A stretch of DNA of 39,480 bases from Bacteroidales bacterium (GCA_017543645.1 JAFYFR010000137.1:1-39480); one strand, 5' to 3'; shown: positions 15,939 to 24,803, numbered from the stretch's first letter. Notes: generated from the letters alone by a model not told the origin. Program-made: numbers and translations.

Positions 15939-16768
15939 AAAGACTACTCTTATCTATTATTCTTGCCTTTGCGCTAACATCCGCCTTTGCGCAGAACAGC
16001 CACGACAAAGGCATCTACACCGACCTCCGTGCCGAGCTCATGGGCACAGCAAAGGACGACATCAACAATGTGGTCTCTATTACCGCCAAATACTTTTTAG
16101 AGACGCCATACGTGGCGCACACTTTGGACTCCGGCAGCGTGGAGCAGCTTGTGGTGCATTTAGACCGTTTCGACTGCATGACTTTTGTAGAAACTGTTCT
16201 CGCCCTGAGCATCGACTACATGTCGCCCGACCCCGGCTACGCCAACTTTGAAAACATTCTGCAGCGCATCCGCTACCGTGGAGGAGTTATCGGCGGCTAT
16301 ACGTCGCGCCTGCACTACACTTCCGACTGGATTTACGACAACATTCAGAAACAGACCGTGGAAGACAGGACAAAACTTCTCGGCGGGATTCCCTTCCGCC
16401 CTACGCTCAACTACATGAGCACGCATCCGCAGAGCTACGCGCAATTGAAAGGCAACAGCGCCGCCACCGACTCGATGCGCACCATCGAAAAACAAATCAA
16501 CCTCCGCAAGAGTATGAACTACATTCCCAAATACAAGGTGGCAGCTGTAGAAAAGAAAATCAACCCCGGCGACATTATCCTCATTACCACCTCCACACCG
16601 GGTTTAGACTATGCGCACGTGGGTTTTGCCATCCGCGAGGGCAACGAGCTGAGGTTTATCCACGCATCGTCGGACCAGAAAAAGGTGGTGGTCTCCTCGT
16701 CGTGGCTGCACACCTATCTCAACGGTGTGAAAAGCTTCACCGGCATAACGGTGCTGAAAGCAAAATAG
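15935..16768 (+). CDS. DUF1460 family protein, NlpC/P60-like N-acetylmuramoyl-L-alanine amidase-type hydrolase
   Basis: A 277-residue secreted protein with signal peptide MKRLLLSIILAFALTSAFAQ. Seen: DRFDCMTFVET with the probable nucleophile Cys81, and GLDYAHVGFAIREG with His228; these fit the Cys/His pair of the NlpC/P60-type fold in DUF1460. Structurally studied Bacteroides members were assigned amidase-like activity on peptidoglycan fragments, so cell-wall turnover is the likely role; the exact bond cut is not visible in the sequence. It is the third gene of the operon starting at 14113. Its stop codon directly abuts the stop codon of the convergent porQ, with no base between. Confidence 0.88.
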   Translation: MKRLLLSIILAFALTSAFAQNSHDKGIYTDLRAELMGTAKDDINNVVSITAKYFLETPYVAHTLDSGSVEQLVVHLDRFDCMTFVETVLALSIDYMSPDPGYANFENILQRIRYRGGVIGGYTSRLHYTSDWIYDNIQKQTVEDRTKLLGGIPFRPTLNYMSTHPQSYAQLKGNSAATDSMRTIEKQINLRKSMNYIPKYKVAAVEKKINPGDIILITTSTPGLDYAHVGFAIREGNELRFIHASSDQKKVVVSSSWLHTYLNGVKSFTGITVLKAK

Positions 16769-17731
16769 TTAGAACTGCCTCAGAAACAGCTCGGCGGTAA
16801 ACATATTGATACTTGCCGCCGCTCCGTAGCTTGTGCGCGAATACTGCACGGCGAACCTTCTCAGCCTCACGTCGGCACCGATGGAGAATCCGGCGAAGGG
16901 AGTGGTGTTGCGCACGCTCAAATCGTTGTGCCTTCGCACGTTCATACCCGTTTTTACCGATACGGTGGATTTAGGAAAAAGCTCTAATCCGATAACAAGA
17001 TGTTCGGCTAAGTTTCTGCCAAAGTCGCTGTGGAGACGGCTTTGCAAGTCGGTGAAGGTTGCCGAAAACCTCAGGGGCGCGTGCTGGAGCAGCAGGCTCG
17101 CGCCCACTTGCACGCACAGGGGCAGCGGCTCGCGCTCGCCGCCAGTGTAAGGGCTGCACTGGAAACCAACGTTGCTGGCAGTGGCGGCGAGGGTAAGTCC
17201 GATATTGTAGAAACTGTAGACAGCCCCGAAGTCAAATGCCATTCCCCACGACTTGTAAGTTTCGAGATGCGAGAATATGGTCTTTAGCGTAACGCTTGTG
17301 CGCAGATGGCTTACCACCTGCCTGATGCCCGAAACATATATGGCGTAGTCCTTGGCAGAGAACGTTCCGCCAAGAATACCGGCTTCGTCGGCATAGTTGA
17401 ACGAGCCGTAGTTGACAAACTGTACGCCGCCAGCCACGCTCCACACGTTGTTTACCGAGGCACAGTATGCAGCAGAGCCGAAGCTGATGTCGGCTATGTA
17501 GTCGGCATAGTTGAGCGCGGCGTAGCGGTCGGCGGCGGAGTCGATCATGGCGGCGTTGAAAAACACGCTGTTTGCACCGAGGTTACCACTTGCTATAGCC
17601 GCTCCGCCCAATGCTGCCGAATTGCTGCCTACGGGCAGCTTGAGAAAGGTGTAGACGCTCTCGCCGCCGGTCTGCGCTGTGGCGGTAACGGCGGCTGTGG
17701 CAAACGCTAATATGGTGGGCAATATTTTCAT
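16769..17731 (-). CDS. porQ: Type IX secretion system protein PorQ
   Basis: The frame is open from 17998, but the ATG at 17731 opens a signal peptide (MKILPTILAFATAAVTATAQ), giving 320 residues, which is the usual size. Seen: TFLKLPVGSNSAALGGAAIAS at the start, cited here as FLKLPVGSNSAALGG; then NPA-like VFFNAAMID, LNYADYIADISFG, and a run of barrel strands ending LFLRQF. This matches PorQ, a PorV/PorP-related 14-strand-type outer-membrane protein of the T9SS. In Porphyromonas PorQ works with PorV, PorU and PorZ in the complex that removes sorting domains and anchors cargo to A-LPS. It makes the two BspA-like proteins with sorting-like tails plausible T9SS cargo. It faces a SPOR-like lipoprotein gene across a 133-bp divergent gap. 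Confidence 0.88.
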   Translation of the reverse strand: MKILPTILAFATAAVTATAQTGGESVYTFLKLPVGSNSAALGGAAIASGNLGANSVFFNAAMIDSAADRYAALNYADYIADISFGSAAYCASVNNVWSVAGGVQFVNYGSFNYADEAGILGGTFSAKDYAIYVSGIRQVVSHLRTSVTLKTIFSHLETYKSWGMAFDFGAVYSFYNIGLTLAATASNVGFQCSPYTGGEREPLPLCVQVGASLLLQHAPLRFSATFTDLQSRLHSDFGRNLAEHLVIGLELFPKSTVSVKTGMNVRRHNDLSVRNTTPFAGFSIGADVRLRRFAVQYSRTSYGAAASINMFTAELFLRQF

Positions 17732-17864
17732 GCTGCAAAATTGTAATTTTTGTGTGGAAAAAGCATCATTCTTAAAAAAAATCTTTAATTTCGTTCCCTT
17801 ATATCTTTTACAACAATTAATATAACTTTTACGTTTACAAACGTGTTTTTTTATAACAATTATT

Positions 17865-19325
17865 ATGAAAGTATCTTTTAAGATTTGTAGTTTTTTAGCA
17901 ATCGCGCTATTGCTCTGCGTCAACGCCTGTGGCAGAATAGGCGGAAGCGGCGAAACAGCGCAAGAAAGCAGCTCACCCTCGCAGGCGTCGAACACCACTA
18001 TTTATCTCAACCAAGACGAGTTGCCTCCTGTCAACGACCTTGCACGTTTTCTCGCAGGAAAGCCTGTTGACAAGTTCGCCGACATACAAAGTTCAGAATA
18101 CTACAAAGATTTTGCAAAAAAGGCAAGCCAGCAGTGGAGCGACCTCAGGACACGCACACTCAATCCCATAAAGCAGTGGTGCGGCAGCAATATTCCAGAG
18201 TTTCACAACGATACCACCTGCCTGTTCTATCCCTTCGGCGGTCCCGACCTTGTGTTCGCCTTTACATTTTTTCCTAACGAGACCGACTATGTGCTTCTTG
18301 GACTTGAGAATCCCGGCTCAGTAACAATGCCCGACCGTCTCAGCGAGAACGAGACACGCGAATATCTCGATTCGCTGCTCTATTCGTACAGATATATCAA
18401 CAAATACGGTTTCTTTGTGGCGAGCCACATGCACGACGATTTCAAGAACCAGACCCTCAACGGCACCATACACCTGCTGCTCTACACCCTCGCCATGGAA
18501 AACTGCATTATCACATCCTACAAGGATGTCTATATTAACGATTTGGGCAAGATAGTGGAGACAGACGCCAACAAGAAGAAGCATCCCTACGGCTACAAGA
18601 TAACATTTACCAAGGAGGGCGATTTCAAGCCCCGGTCGGTTACGTACCTGCGCATGGAGGCGAGTGATCCCGCCATGGCGGGGACGTTTGAGTTCGCATA
18701 TTTTATCAACTCATATCCCGACAAGATATGCTATCTAAAATCGGCGTCGTACCTGTTGCAGAACAATGAGTTCACCATTATGCGCAAGATTCTCCTCGAC
18801 CAGTGCGACCGCATTCTTCAGGACGAGTCGGGACTTGCCTACGCCCGCGTTGTCAAGGATTACGACGTGGACGTGTTCGGCACATACACCCGTCCTATGA
18901 ACGTGTTTTCGTACTACAAGCAGGAAGACCTCAAGAACGCCCTCAAAGCCAAGAACTCCAAGCCGCTGCCGTTTAAAATCGGTTACGCGTCGCAAATCAA
19001 CGAGTCGGTGCTGATGGCTTGCACCCGCAAAGGCAAATATCCAGCGCGGGAGGAAACCCCTCAGCAGGAGGTTGCAGCTTCAAACTCAAAAGACACTATA
19101 TATAAGGTGCAGTTCAAGGTGAGCTGGAACATGATTCCGCCCGACGACCCGATGCTCAGCGGTATTCCCGAAGTGGATTTCTACACCGACGACAGCGTTT
19201 ACAAATACACCGCCGGAAGCCGCAAGTCGGAGGCGGAGTGCAGGGAGATTCTCCAGATTGTGAGAAACAAAGGTTTCTCCGACGCCTTTATTGTTAAGTT
19301 CTGTAATGGAAAACGAATAAAATAA
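17865..19325 (+). CDS. Lipoprotein with C-terminal SPOR-like domain
   Basis: A 486-residue protein with a lipoprotein signal ending LLLCVNAC (Cys22), followed by a Ser/Gln-rich linker to about residue 45. The central part (about 50-400) is not recognised; it has long aromatic-rich segments such as FHNDTTCLFYPFGGPDLVFA and SHMHDDFKNQTLNGTIHLL. The last 75 residues (YKVQFKVSWNMIPPDDP ... SVYKYTAGSRKSEAECREIL ... GFSDAFIVKFCNGKRI) resemble the SPOR-like peptidoglycan-binding ending found on Bacteroidota cell-wall amidases and gliding/T9SS proteins. I infer a lipoprotein tethering the outer membrane to peptidoglycan. It sits divergent to porQ and 10 bp before hisB, so it may share an operon with hisB and the glycosyltransferase. 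Confidence 0.7.
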   Translation: MKVSFKICSFLAIALLLCVNACGRIGGSGETAQESSSPSQASNTTIYLNQDELPPVNDLARFLAGKPVDKFADIQSSEYYKDFAKKASQQWSDLRTRTLNPIKQWCGSNIPEFHNDTTCLFYPFGGPDLVFAFTFFPNETDYVLLGLENPGSVTMPDRLSENETREYLDSLLYSYRYINKYGFFVASHMHDDFKNQTLNGTIHLLLYTLAMENCIITSYKDVYINDLGKIVETDANKKKHPYGYKITFTKEGDFKPRSVTYLRMEASDPAMAGTFEFAYFINSYPDKICYLKSASYLLQNNEFTIMRKILLDQCDRILQDESGLAYARVVKDYDVDVFGTYTRPMNVFSYYKQEDLKNALKAKNSKPLPFKIGYASQINESVLMACTRKGKYPAREETPQQEVAASNSKDTIYKVQFKVSWNMIPPDDPMLSGIPEVDFYTDDSVYKYTAGSRKSEAECREILQIVRNKGFSDAFIVKFCNGKRIK

Positions 19326-19335
19326 TTATAGAGAG

Positions 19336-20448
19336 ATGGCAAAAAGATTACTGTTTATAGACCGCGACGGTACAATTATTCAAGAGCCGCCGGTAGACTA
19401 TCAAGTAGACAGGCTTGAAAAGTTTAAATTTGTTGACGGCGCGATAGTTTCGCTTTACAACATTCGCAGGTATACTGATTTTGAATTTGTAATGGCCACC
19501 AATCAGGACGGTCTTGGCACAAGCTCGTTTCCCGAGGAAGATTTCTGGCCGTATCAGAACCTCATGCTCGACACGCTGAAATCGGCAGGGGTGGAGTTTT
19601 CCGACATATTAATCGACCGCAGTTTCGAGAGCGACCCCACGCCCTCGCGCAAGCCCGGCACAGGCATGATGACCAAGTATATCTCCAATCCCGAATACGA
19701 CCTTTCGCAGAGCCTCGTAGTAGGCGACCGCGCCACCGACGTTGAGCTGGCAAAGAACCTCGGATGCAGGGCTGTGTTTCTGGGCAAAGAGCTTCCCGAG
19801 GCACTCGAGCCATACTGCGCCCTCAAAGCCGTCAGCTGGACAGAGGCTGAGCGTTTTATCATCAGCAGCAACAATATCGTAGAGGTGGTACGCAATACCG
19901 CCGAAACCAAAATCACCCTGAAACTCTATCCCGCCAATCCCGAAATCAAGCATATCGACACCGGTGTAAAGTTTTTCGACCACATGCTGTCGCAGCTTCC
20001 TGTGCATGGCTGCTTTGGACTCGACTTGGTATGCAAAGGCGACATAGAGGTGGACGAGCATCACACCATCGAGGATGTGGCTATCGCGCTCGGCACTGCC
20101 GTTAATTTCCTTTGGCAGAAACGAAAGCTGATAAACCGTTACGCATTTGTGCTGCCAATGGACGACTGTCTTGCTCAGGTGGCGATGGATTTGGGCGGAC
20201 GTCCGTGGATGCTCTACAAGGCGGAGTTCGCCCGCGAGAAAATCGGCGACTTCCCAACCGAGATGATTACACACTTCTTTAAATCGTTCTGCGACAATGC
20301 CAAGTGCAACCTCAACATCAAAGCCGAGGGCGAAAACGAGCATCACAAGCTCGAAGGCATATTCAAGGCATTTGCCAAATGTCTCAAGCAGGCTATAAGT
20401 TACGATTTTTCACTTCAGACCATACCAAGTTCTAAAGGAACACTTTAA
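19336..20448 (+). CDS. hisB: Bifunctional histidinol-phosphatase / imidazoleglycerol-phosphate dehydratase
   Basis: A 370-residue fusion. Residues 1 to about 170 are a HAD phosphatase: LLFIDRDGTIIQEPPVD with Asp9 and Asp11, MATNQDGLG, RKPGTGMM, and VVGDRATDVELA. Residues about 185-370 are the Mn-dependent IGP dehydratase: FFDHMLSQLPVHG, EVDEHHTIEDVAIALG, DLGGRPW, MITHFFKSFC and EHHKLEGIFKAFAK supply the metal-binding His/Glu sets. It performs steps 6 and 8 of histidine synthesis. The Cys/His cluster that binds zinc next to the phosphatase RKP motif in E. coli HisB is absent here (DRSFESDPTPSRKPG), as I recall for Bacteroidales HisB. It is apart from hisHAF and clustered with envelope genes. 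Confidence 0.96.
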   Translation: MAKRLLFIDRDGTIIQEPPVDYQVDRLEKFKFVDGAIVSLYNIRRYTDFEFVMATNQDGLGTSSFPEEDFWPYQNLMLDTLKSAGVEFSDILIDRSFESDPTPSRKPGTGMMTKYISNPEYDLSQSLVVGDRATDVELAKNLGCRAVFLGKELPEALEPYCALKAVSWTEAERFIISSNNIVEVVRNTAETKITLKLYPANPEIKHIDTGVKFFDHMLSQLPVHGCFGLDLVCKGDIEVDEHHTIEDVAIALGTAVNFLWQKRKLINRYAFVLPMDDCLAQVAMDLGGRPWMLYKAEFAREKIGDFPTEMITHFFKSFCDNAKCNLNIKAEGENEHHKLEGIFKAFAKCLKQAISYDFSLQTIPSSKGTL

Positions 20449-20451
20449 AAA

Positions 20452-21195
20452 ATGATAGGCGACAAGAAAATAGGAGTGGTGCTGCCGGCATACAACGCCG
20501 AAAAGACATTGAAACGCACCTACGAAGAGATTCCTCATGATATTGTGGACGAGGTGATACTCACCGACGACTGCAGTCAGGACGCTACAAGCCAAGTGGC
20601 GGCGCAGCTCGGCATCAAGCACATTATCCGTCACGAAACCAACAAGGGCTACGGCGGCAACCAGAAAACCTGCTACCGCAAGGCTCTCGAACTCGGTTGC
20701 GACATCATTGTTATGCTCCACCCCGACTATCAGTACACACCAAAACTTATCCACAGTATGTGCTACACTATTGCCGACGGCGTTTATCCCGTGGTGATAG
20801 CGTCGCGAATATTGGGCAAGGGAGCGCGCAAGGGCGGAATGCCGCTTTATAAATACATTGCTAACAGGTGCCTGACATTGTTTCAGAATCTGATGATGAA
20901 CCAGAAACTCAGCGAGTACCACACCGGCTACCGCGCTTTTTCGCGTGAGGTAATAGAAAAACTCAACTTGGAAGCCGACAGCGACGACTTTGTGTTCGAC
21001 AACCAGATGCTGGCGCAGATATTCTACGCCGGTTACGAGATTGCCGAAATCACTTGTCCCACAAAATATTTTGAAGAGGCCTCGTCGATAAACTTCAGAC
21101 GGAGTGTTAAATATGGACTCGGTGTTATTTTTACCTCAATAAACTACCTGTTTGCCAAAACCGGAATTAAAATTCATCGTATATTTAAGACGTAA
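20452..21195 (+). CDS. Family 2 glycosyltransferase (polyprenyl-phosphate sugar synthase-like)
   Basis: A 247-residue protein with a complete GT-A core. Seen: KKIGVVLPAYNAEKTL at the N-terminus, DEVILTDDCSQDAT, NKGYGGNQKTCYRKAL, and MLHPDYQY in the position of the DXD metal-binding region, then SRILGKGARKGGMPLYKYIANR. This pattern is like GT2 enzymes that move a sugar from a nucleotide donor to undecaprenyl or dolichyl phosphate, or build glycan precursors. No C-terminal membrane segments are evident, so it is probably soluble or peripheral. The start is 3 bp after hisB stops, indicating co-transcription. Acceptor and sugar cannot be determined from the sequence. Confidence 0.88.
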   Translation: MIGDKKIGVVLPAYNAEKTLKRTYEEIPHDIVDEVILTDDCSQDATSQVAAQLGIKHIIRHETNKGYGGNQKTCYRKALELGCDIIVMLHPDYQYTPKLIHSMCYTIADGVYPVVIASRILGKGARKGGMPLYKYIANRCLTLFQNLMMNQKLSEYHTGYRAFSREVIEKLNLEADSDDFVFDNQMLAQIFYAGYEIAEITCPTKYFEEASSINFRRSVKYGLGVIFTSINYLFAKTGIKIHRIFKT

Positions 21196-21250
21196 TTAAT
21201 CACAAAACGTAGTACTATAAATTAACCGGCAATATGTTGCCGACAAACTA

Positions 21251-22711
21251 ATGACTATTAACTACTTTATAAACCGATTGCTAATCGTAGCGGCATTTCT
21301 TGCTTTGGCGCTGCCCGATGACGCAGCAGCTCGCACCAGCGACATCCTCCCTGTTCAGGACGATTCCACTGGCGCCGATGCCGTGTGTGTCAACGGTTTT
21401 ACGATAATCTCATCGATTACCGTAACCGGCAACAAAAAGACCAAGGAGAAAATAATACTCCGGGAGGTGTGTTTCCAAGCCGGCGACACTATCGATGCCG
21501 TGCTGCTTCCCGATTATTTTGTAAAAAGCCAGAACAACCTTCTTAAGACATCGCTATTCAATTACGTAACCATCACGCCCGACTATTCAGTAGACGGATA
21601 TACCGCCGTGAATATCAATGTGGAAGAACGCTGGTATTTCTGGCCTATGGTAAATATCACGCCTCACAACGGAAACCTTAACCAGTGGCTCCGCAACCCC
21701 GACCTCGACAAAGTGGACTACTGTTTCGGCGCAAGTAAATACAACTTCCGTGGACGCAGGGAGAGCCTCGTGTTCAATTTCCGCCGCGGGTTCAACAACG
21801 TTTCGCAGATTGGGTTCGCTGATATTGCTGTCGACCGTCAATACCGACATCTGTTGGCATTATACGCCACATTTCAGGCTCAGAAAGACGTTATCCTCCG
21901 CACAAAAGACGACAAGCCAGAATATCACTCATTCGACGAGACCGCTTTCTACGAGAAAAAATTAGAACTTCTCTACACCTTCCGTCAGGACATCAACAAG
22001 TCGCACATTCTGCATTTCGACTACCGCAAAATATCAATTTGCGATTCGTTGGCGATGATCAATCCCGCCTATCTCGGCAACGGACTCACCACCGCCAAAA
22101 ATTTCACCATCTCCTACATTTACAAAGTCGACAACCGCAGCTCGTCGTACTATCCGCTCACAGGGGCGTTTTATGAGTTCAAGGTACAGGAAACCGGACT
22201 CTTCTGCCATTCGCAGGCGGTGTTCGGATTCACAGCCGACGTAAGGCAGTATTACAATCCTTGCGGACGCTTTTATTGCGCGGGACAGGCTGTGGTGTCG
22301 GAGTTTACCAACAATGTGCCTTTTTATATGCGTCCCAGCATCGGCGCAAAACCTAATATCATCGAAGGCTACGAGCACAACCTCGTATACGGCAACGGAA
22401 TAGCATACATGAAGACATCTTACAAGTTTGAGCTTATCCCCACCAGAGTGATACATGTGCGCCGTATCAACGTGCCGAAGTTTAACAAGATACACTTTGC
22501 CGCATATCTCAATGTGTTTGCCAACTGCGCCTTTGTGGAGGAGAACTCTTATACCGACTCGCTGCAAAACTCGCTCGACAACACATTCTTAGGGGCAATC
22601 GGTGTCGGTCTCGACCTTGTTACATATTACGACAAAGCGTTCTCGGTATACGCCACGCGTAACATTCAAAACGAATATTACATAGGAGTGGGATTCCGTT
22701 CGTTTTTTTAA
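21251..22711 (+). CDS. BamA/TamA-family outer-membrane protein with one POTRA domain
   Basis: A 486-residue protein with a signal peptide (LLIVAAFLALALPDDAAA region) and an early linker. Residues about 50-125 form a POTRA-like unit (ISSITVTGNKKTKEKIILREV ... VNINVEERW, cited as ITVTGNKKTKEKI and VNINVEERW). The remaining 350 residues are alternating strands with a surface-antigen type barrel (FNFRRGFNNVSQIGF, YYPLTGAFYEFKV, NIQNEYYIGVGFRSFF) ending in Phe. It belongs to the Omp85 superfamily, but with one POTRA domain it is far shorter than BamA, so it is a relative rather than the essential BamA. Such proteins insert or secrete other outer-membrane components. It lies 55 bp after the glycosyltransferase on the same strand. 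Confidence 0.8.
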   Translation: MTINYFINRLLIVAAFLALALPDDAAARTSDILPVQDDSTGADAVCVNGFTIISSITVTGNKKTKEKIILREVCFQAGDTIDAVLLPDYFVKSQNNLLKTSLFNYVTITPDYSVDGYTAVNINVEERWYFWPMVNITPHNGNLNQWLRNPDLDKVDYCFGASKYNFRGRRESLVFNFRRGFNNVSQIGFADIAVDRQYRHLLALYATFQAQKDVILRTKDDKPEYHSFDETAFYEKKLELLYTFRQDINKSHILHFDYRKISICDSLAMINPAYLGNGLTTAKNFTISYIYKVDNRSSSYYPLTGAFYEFKVQETGLFCHSQAVFGFTADVRQYYNPCGRFYCAGQAVVSEFTNNVPFYMRPSIGAKPNIIEGYEHNLVYGNGIAYMKTSYKFELIPTRVIHVRRINVPKFNKIHFAAYLNVFANCAFVEENSYTDSLQNSLDNTFLGAIGVGLDLVTYYDKAFSVYATRNIQNEYYIGVGFRSFF

Positions 22712-22721
22712 AAGAGTTTTG

Positions 22722-22753
22722 TTTGCGATTGTTGAGGATGTTTTTTATTTTTG
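22722..22753 (+). promoter_or_regulatory. Bacteroidota-type promoter of the NAD kinase gene
   Basis: TTTG at 22722-22725, a 20-bp spacer and TATTTTTG at 22746-22753, 50 bp before the start codon. Both boxes match the consensus well. Confidence 0.72.
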
Positions 22754-22803
22754 CGCAAAAAATAGAAAACCAGTGTCTTGCCATACATCTAATCTCATAG
22801 ACA

Positions 22804-23697
22804 ATGACAACAACAAAAATAGCAATCATCGCCCGCGAAACCCACGACGACAGCGACGAAACCATACTTAAGGTGTTTGAAACTCTCAACCGATACCGTG
22901 TGGAGATATTTGTGCATGATGATTATCTCAAGCATATTGCCGAAACAGGCGGGTTGATGCCAAAATACACAGCCTCGTTCAACAGTTGCAACCAGATGCC
23001 CGACGGGCTTCAGCTCCTTATAAGCGTAGGTGGCGACGGCACAATGCTCAAGAGCGTTCCATACGCCGTGCGGGCCGACATTCCCGTGCTCGGCATCAAC
23101 AGCGGACGGCTCGGATTTCTTGCCTCTGTGTCGCAAAAACAGCTCGATGCCTCGTTCGACGACGTGTTCAACGGCAACTTTTCCATAGAGCAACGCTCGC
23201 TAATCGAAGTGTCGAGCGAGGTCAACCGCTTTGGCGACATCAACTTCGCGCTCAACGAGTTTGCCATAATGCGCGTAAATTCCAGTTCGATGATAAGCAT
23301 CAACGCATACGTCAACGACGAATTTCTCAACACATACTGGGCGGATGGCTTGATTGTTGCAACGCCTACAGGCAGCACCGCCTACTCGCTCAGCGCGGGA
23401 GGCCCGATTATCACACCCGGCAGCGGCAACTTTGTAATCACGCCAGTCTCGCCGCACAACCTATCTGTACGCCCGATAGTAATATCCGACACCAGCGTGC
23501 TCAGGCTCAAAGCCGAAGGCCGGGAGCAGAACCTGCTTGCCTCGCTCGACTACCGTCAGGTGATTTTCCCGCTCAAAGACGAGTTCACAGTGCGGAAATC
23601 CGACAAGCAGATAAAGCTTATCAAATTAAGTAACAGCAGCTTTTTCACCACCCTTCGCAACAAGCTCCTCTGGGGAATGGATAAAAGAAACAGATAA
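22804..23697 (+). CDS. nadK: NAD kinase
   Basis: A 297-residue cytoplasmic enzyme that phosphorylates NAD to NADP. Seen: LLISVGGDGTMLKSV with the GGDGT motif at residues 76-80, INSGRLGFLA, NEFAIMR, and WADGLIVATPTGSTAYSLSAGGP, cited as ADGLIVATPTGSTAYS and LSAGGP; these are the conserved NAD- and ATP-binding regions of the family. The length is normal. It has its own promoter and is followed 110 bp later by a DUF6089 barrel protein. In many Bacteroidota I recall NAD kinase lying upstream of DUF6089, UppS and BamA genes; here the last two are missing and the rimP operon follows instead. Confidence 0.96.
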   Translation: MTTTKIAIIARETHDDSDETILKVFETLNRYRVEIFVHDDYLKHIAETGGLMPKYTASFNSCNQMPDGLQLLISVGGDGTMLKSVPYAVRADIPVLGINSGRLGFLASVSQKQLDASFDDVFNGNFSIEQRSLIEVSSEVNRFGDINFALNEFAIMRVNSSSMISINAYVNDEFLNTYWADGLIVATPTGSTAYSLSAGGPIITPGSGNFVITPVSPHNLSVRPIVISDTSVLRLKAEGREQNLLASLDYRQVIFPLKDEFTVRKSDKQIKLIKLSNSSFFTTLRNKLLWGMDKRNR

Positions 23698-23724
23698 TTA
23701 TATACCATTGTGAAAAAATATTTT

Positions 23725-23732
23725 TAACTTTG
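23725..23732 (+). promoter_or_regulatory. Candidate -7 element for the DUF6089 gene
   Basis: TAACTTTG matches TAnnTTTG 75 bp upstream of the start codon. No properly spaced -33 TTTG is present, so this is a half match. Confidence 0.5.
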
Positions 23733-23807
23733 CGGCGATATTTATATCAATTTTAGACAAAAATACGTTTTAACACTGAGTTATCGGAAAGCATAATATA
23801 TTAAACC

Positions 23808-24803
23808 ATGAAAAAAGTAGCAACCGTTTTACTATTGTTAATATTTGGATTAACAGACGCATTTTCACAATCCACCGCTTGGAAACGCGACCGCAACAGC
23901 GTGTTCGGTGGCATAGGCTATAATTTCTTCATGGGAGAGTTAGGCGGCGGCAAAAAAGATGCAGCCCACTTCTTCGGCATCCGCGACGTTGACCTCAAAT
24001 GCACACGTCCGTCGTTTCAGCTCGGATATCGTTACCGTGTGCTCGAGCCTCTTTCGGTGAGGGCGAGTTTTTCGTTTTCGAGAATCTACGGCGACGACGC
24101 CGAATCCGCCAACATCTACCGTAAGGCCCGTAACCTCAATTTCCGCAGCAACCTTTGGGAGTTTGGCGTTACTGCCGACTACTATTTTATAAAAGAGAAA
24201 GCCGTATCGCGTTTTGGCGCATTCCAGAGCGTTTCACAATGGAAACAGAGAATCTCCGCATACTTTTTCGTAGGTCTCGGAGCAATACATTTCAAACCGC
24301 AAGGCAAGCTCAATGGACAATGGCACGACCTCCAGCCTCTCTGCACCGAAGGCCAAGGCTCGGGAACACCAATCAAAGTAGTTGACGAAAACGACAACAC
24401 CATAATCATCAAAACCGAAGCCAAGCCGTACAAGCTCTGGGCAGTGTCTATTCCGATCGGAATCGGTGTTAAATACCGCCTCAACCCCAAGATGGCTCTC
24501 AGCCTTGAAATCGCTAACCATTACACCACCACCGACTACATCGACGACGTTTCGTCCGACTATTATTTCAACTACGACCAGGAAGGCGTTACGCCTCCGA
24601 ACGCGTTGACTACCCAGTTCGCCGACCGCCATTTCGACGTTGACAACAACGGAAATCTCATCAACCCCTCCGAACCTTACAAGTCGGGACAGATGAGGCG
24701 CGGAAACTCAGGCTACAACGACGCATACCTCGTTACGATGGTATGTTTCCACTACAAAATCACCGAAAACTTTTTGCCTCAGCGCAAACCTAAATATTAT
24801 TAG
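23808..24803 (+). CDS. DUF6089-family outer-membrane beta-barrel protein
   Basis: A 331-residue protein with signal peptide MKKVATVLLLLIFGLTDAFSQ. The mature part starts FGGIGYNFFMGELGGGKKDA and continues RPSFQLGYRYRVLEPLSVRASFSFSRIYGDD, cited as RPSFQLGYRYR and SFSRIYGDDAES, followed by many alternating-hydrophobic strands (WEFGVTADYYF, ISAYFFVGLGAIHF, VSIPIGIGVKYRL). This matches the DUF6089 family, found next to NAD kinase in Bacteroidota. The family has no proven function; structural inference is a small outer-membrane barrel. The C-terminus is basic (FLPQRKPKYY) rather than a classical barrel ending. Confidence 0.8.
   Translation: MKKVATVLLLLIFGLTDAFSQSTAWKRDRNSVFGGIGYNFFMGELGGGKKDAAHFFGIRDVDLKCTRPSFQLGYRYRVLEPLSVRASFSFSRIYGDDAESANIYRKARNLNFRSNLWEFGVTADYYFIKEKAVSRFGAFQSVSQWKQRISAYFFVGLGAIHFKPQGKLNGQWHDLQPLCTEGQGSGTPIKVVDENDNTIIIKTEAKPYKLWAVSIPIGIGVKYRLNPKMALSLEIANHYTTTDYIDDVSSDYYFNYDQEGVTPPNALTTQFADRHFDVDNNGNLINPSEPYKSGQMRRGNSGYNDAYLVTMVCFHYKITENFLPQRKPKYY

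Noticed and set aside
17732..17998. N-terminal extension of PorQ to 17998
   Set aside because: The extra 89 residues precede a perfect signal peptide and run into the divergent lipoprotein gene.
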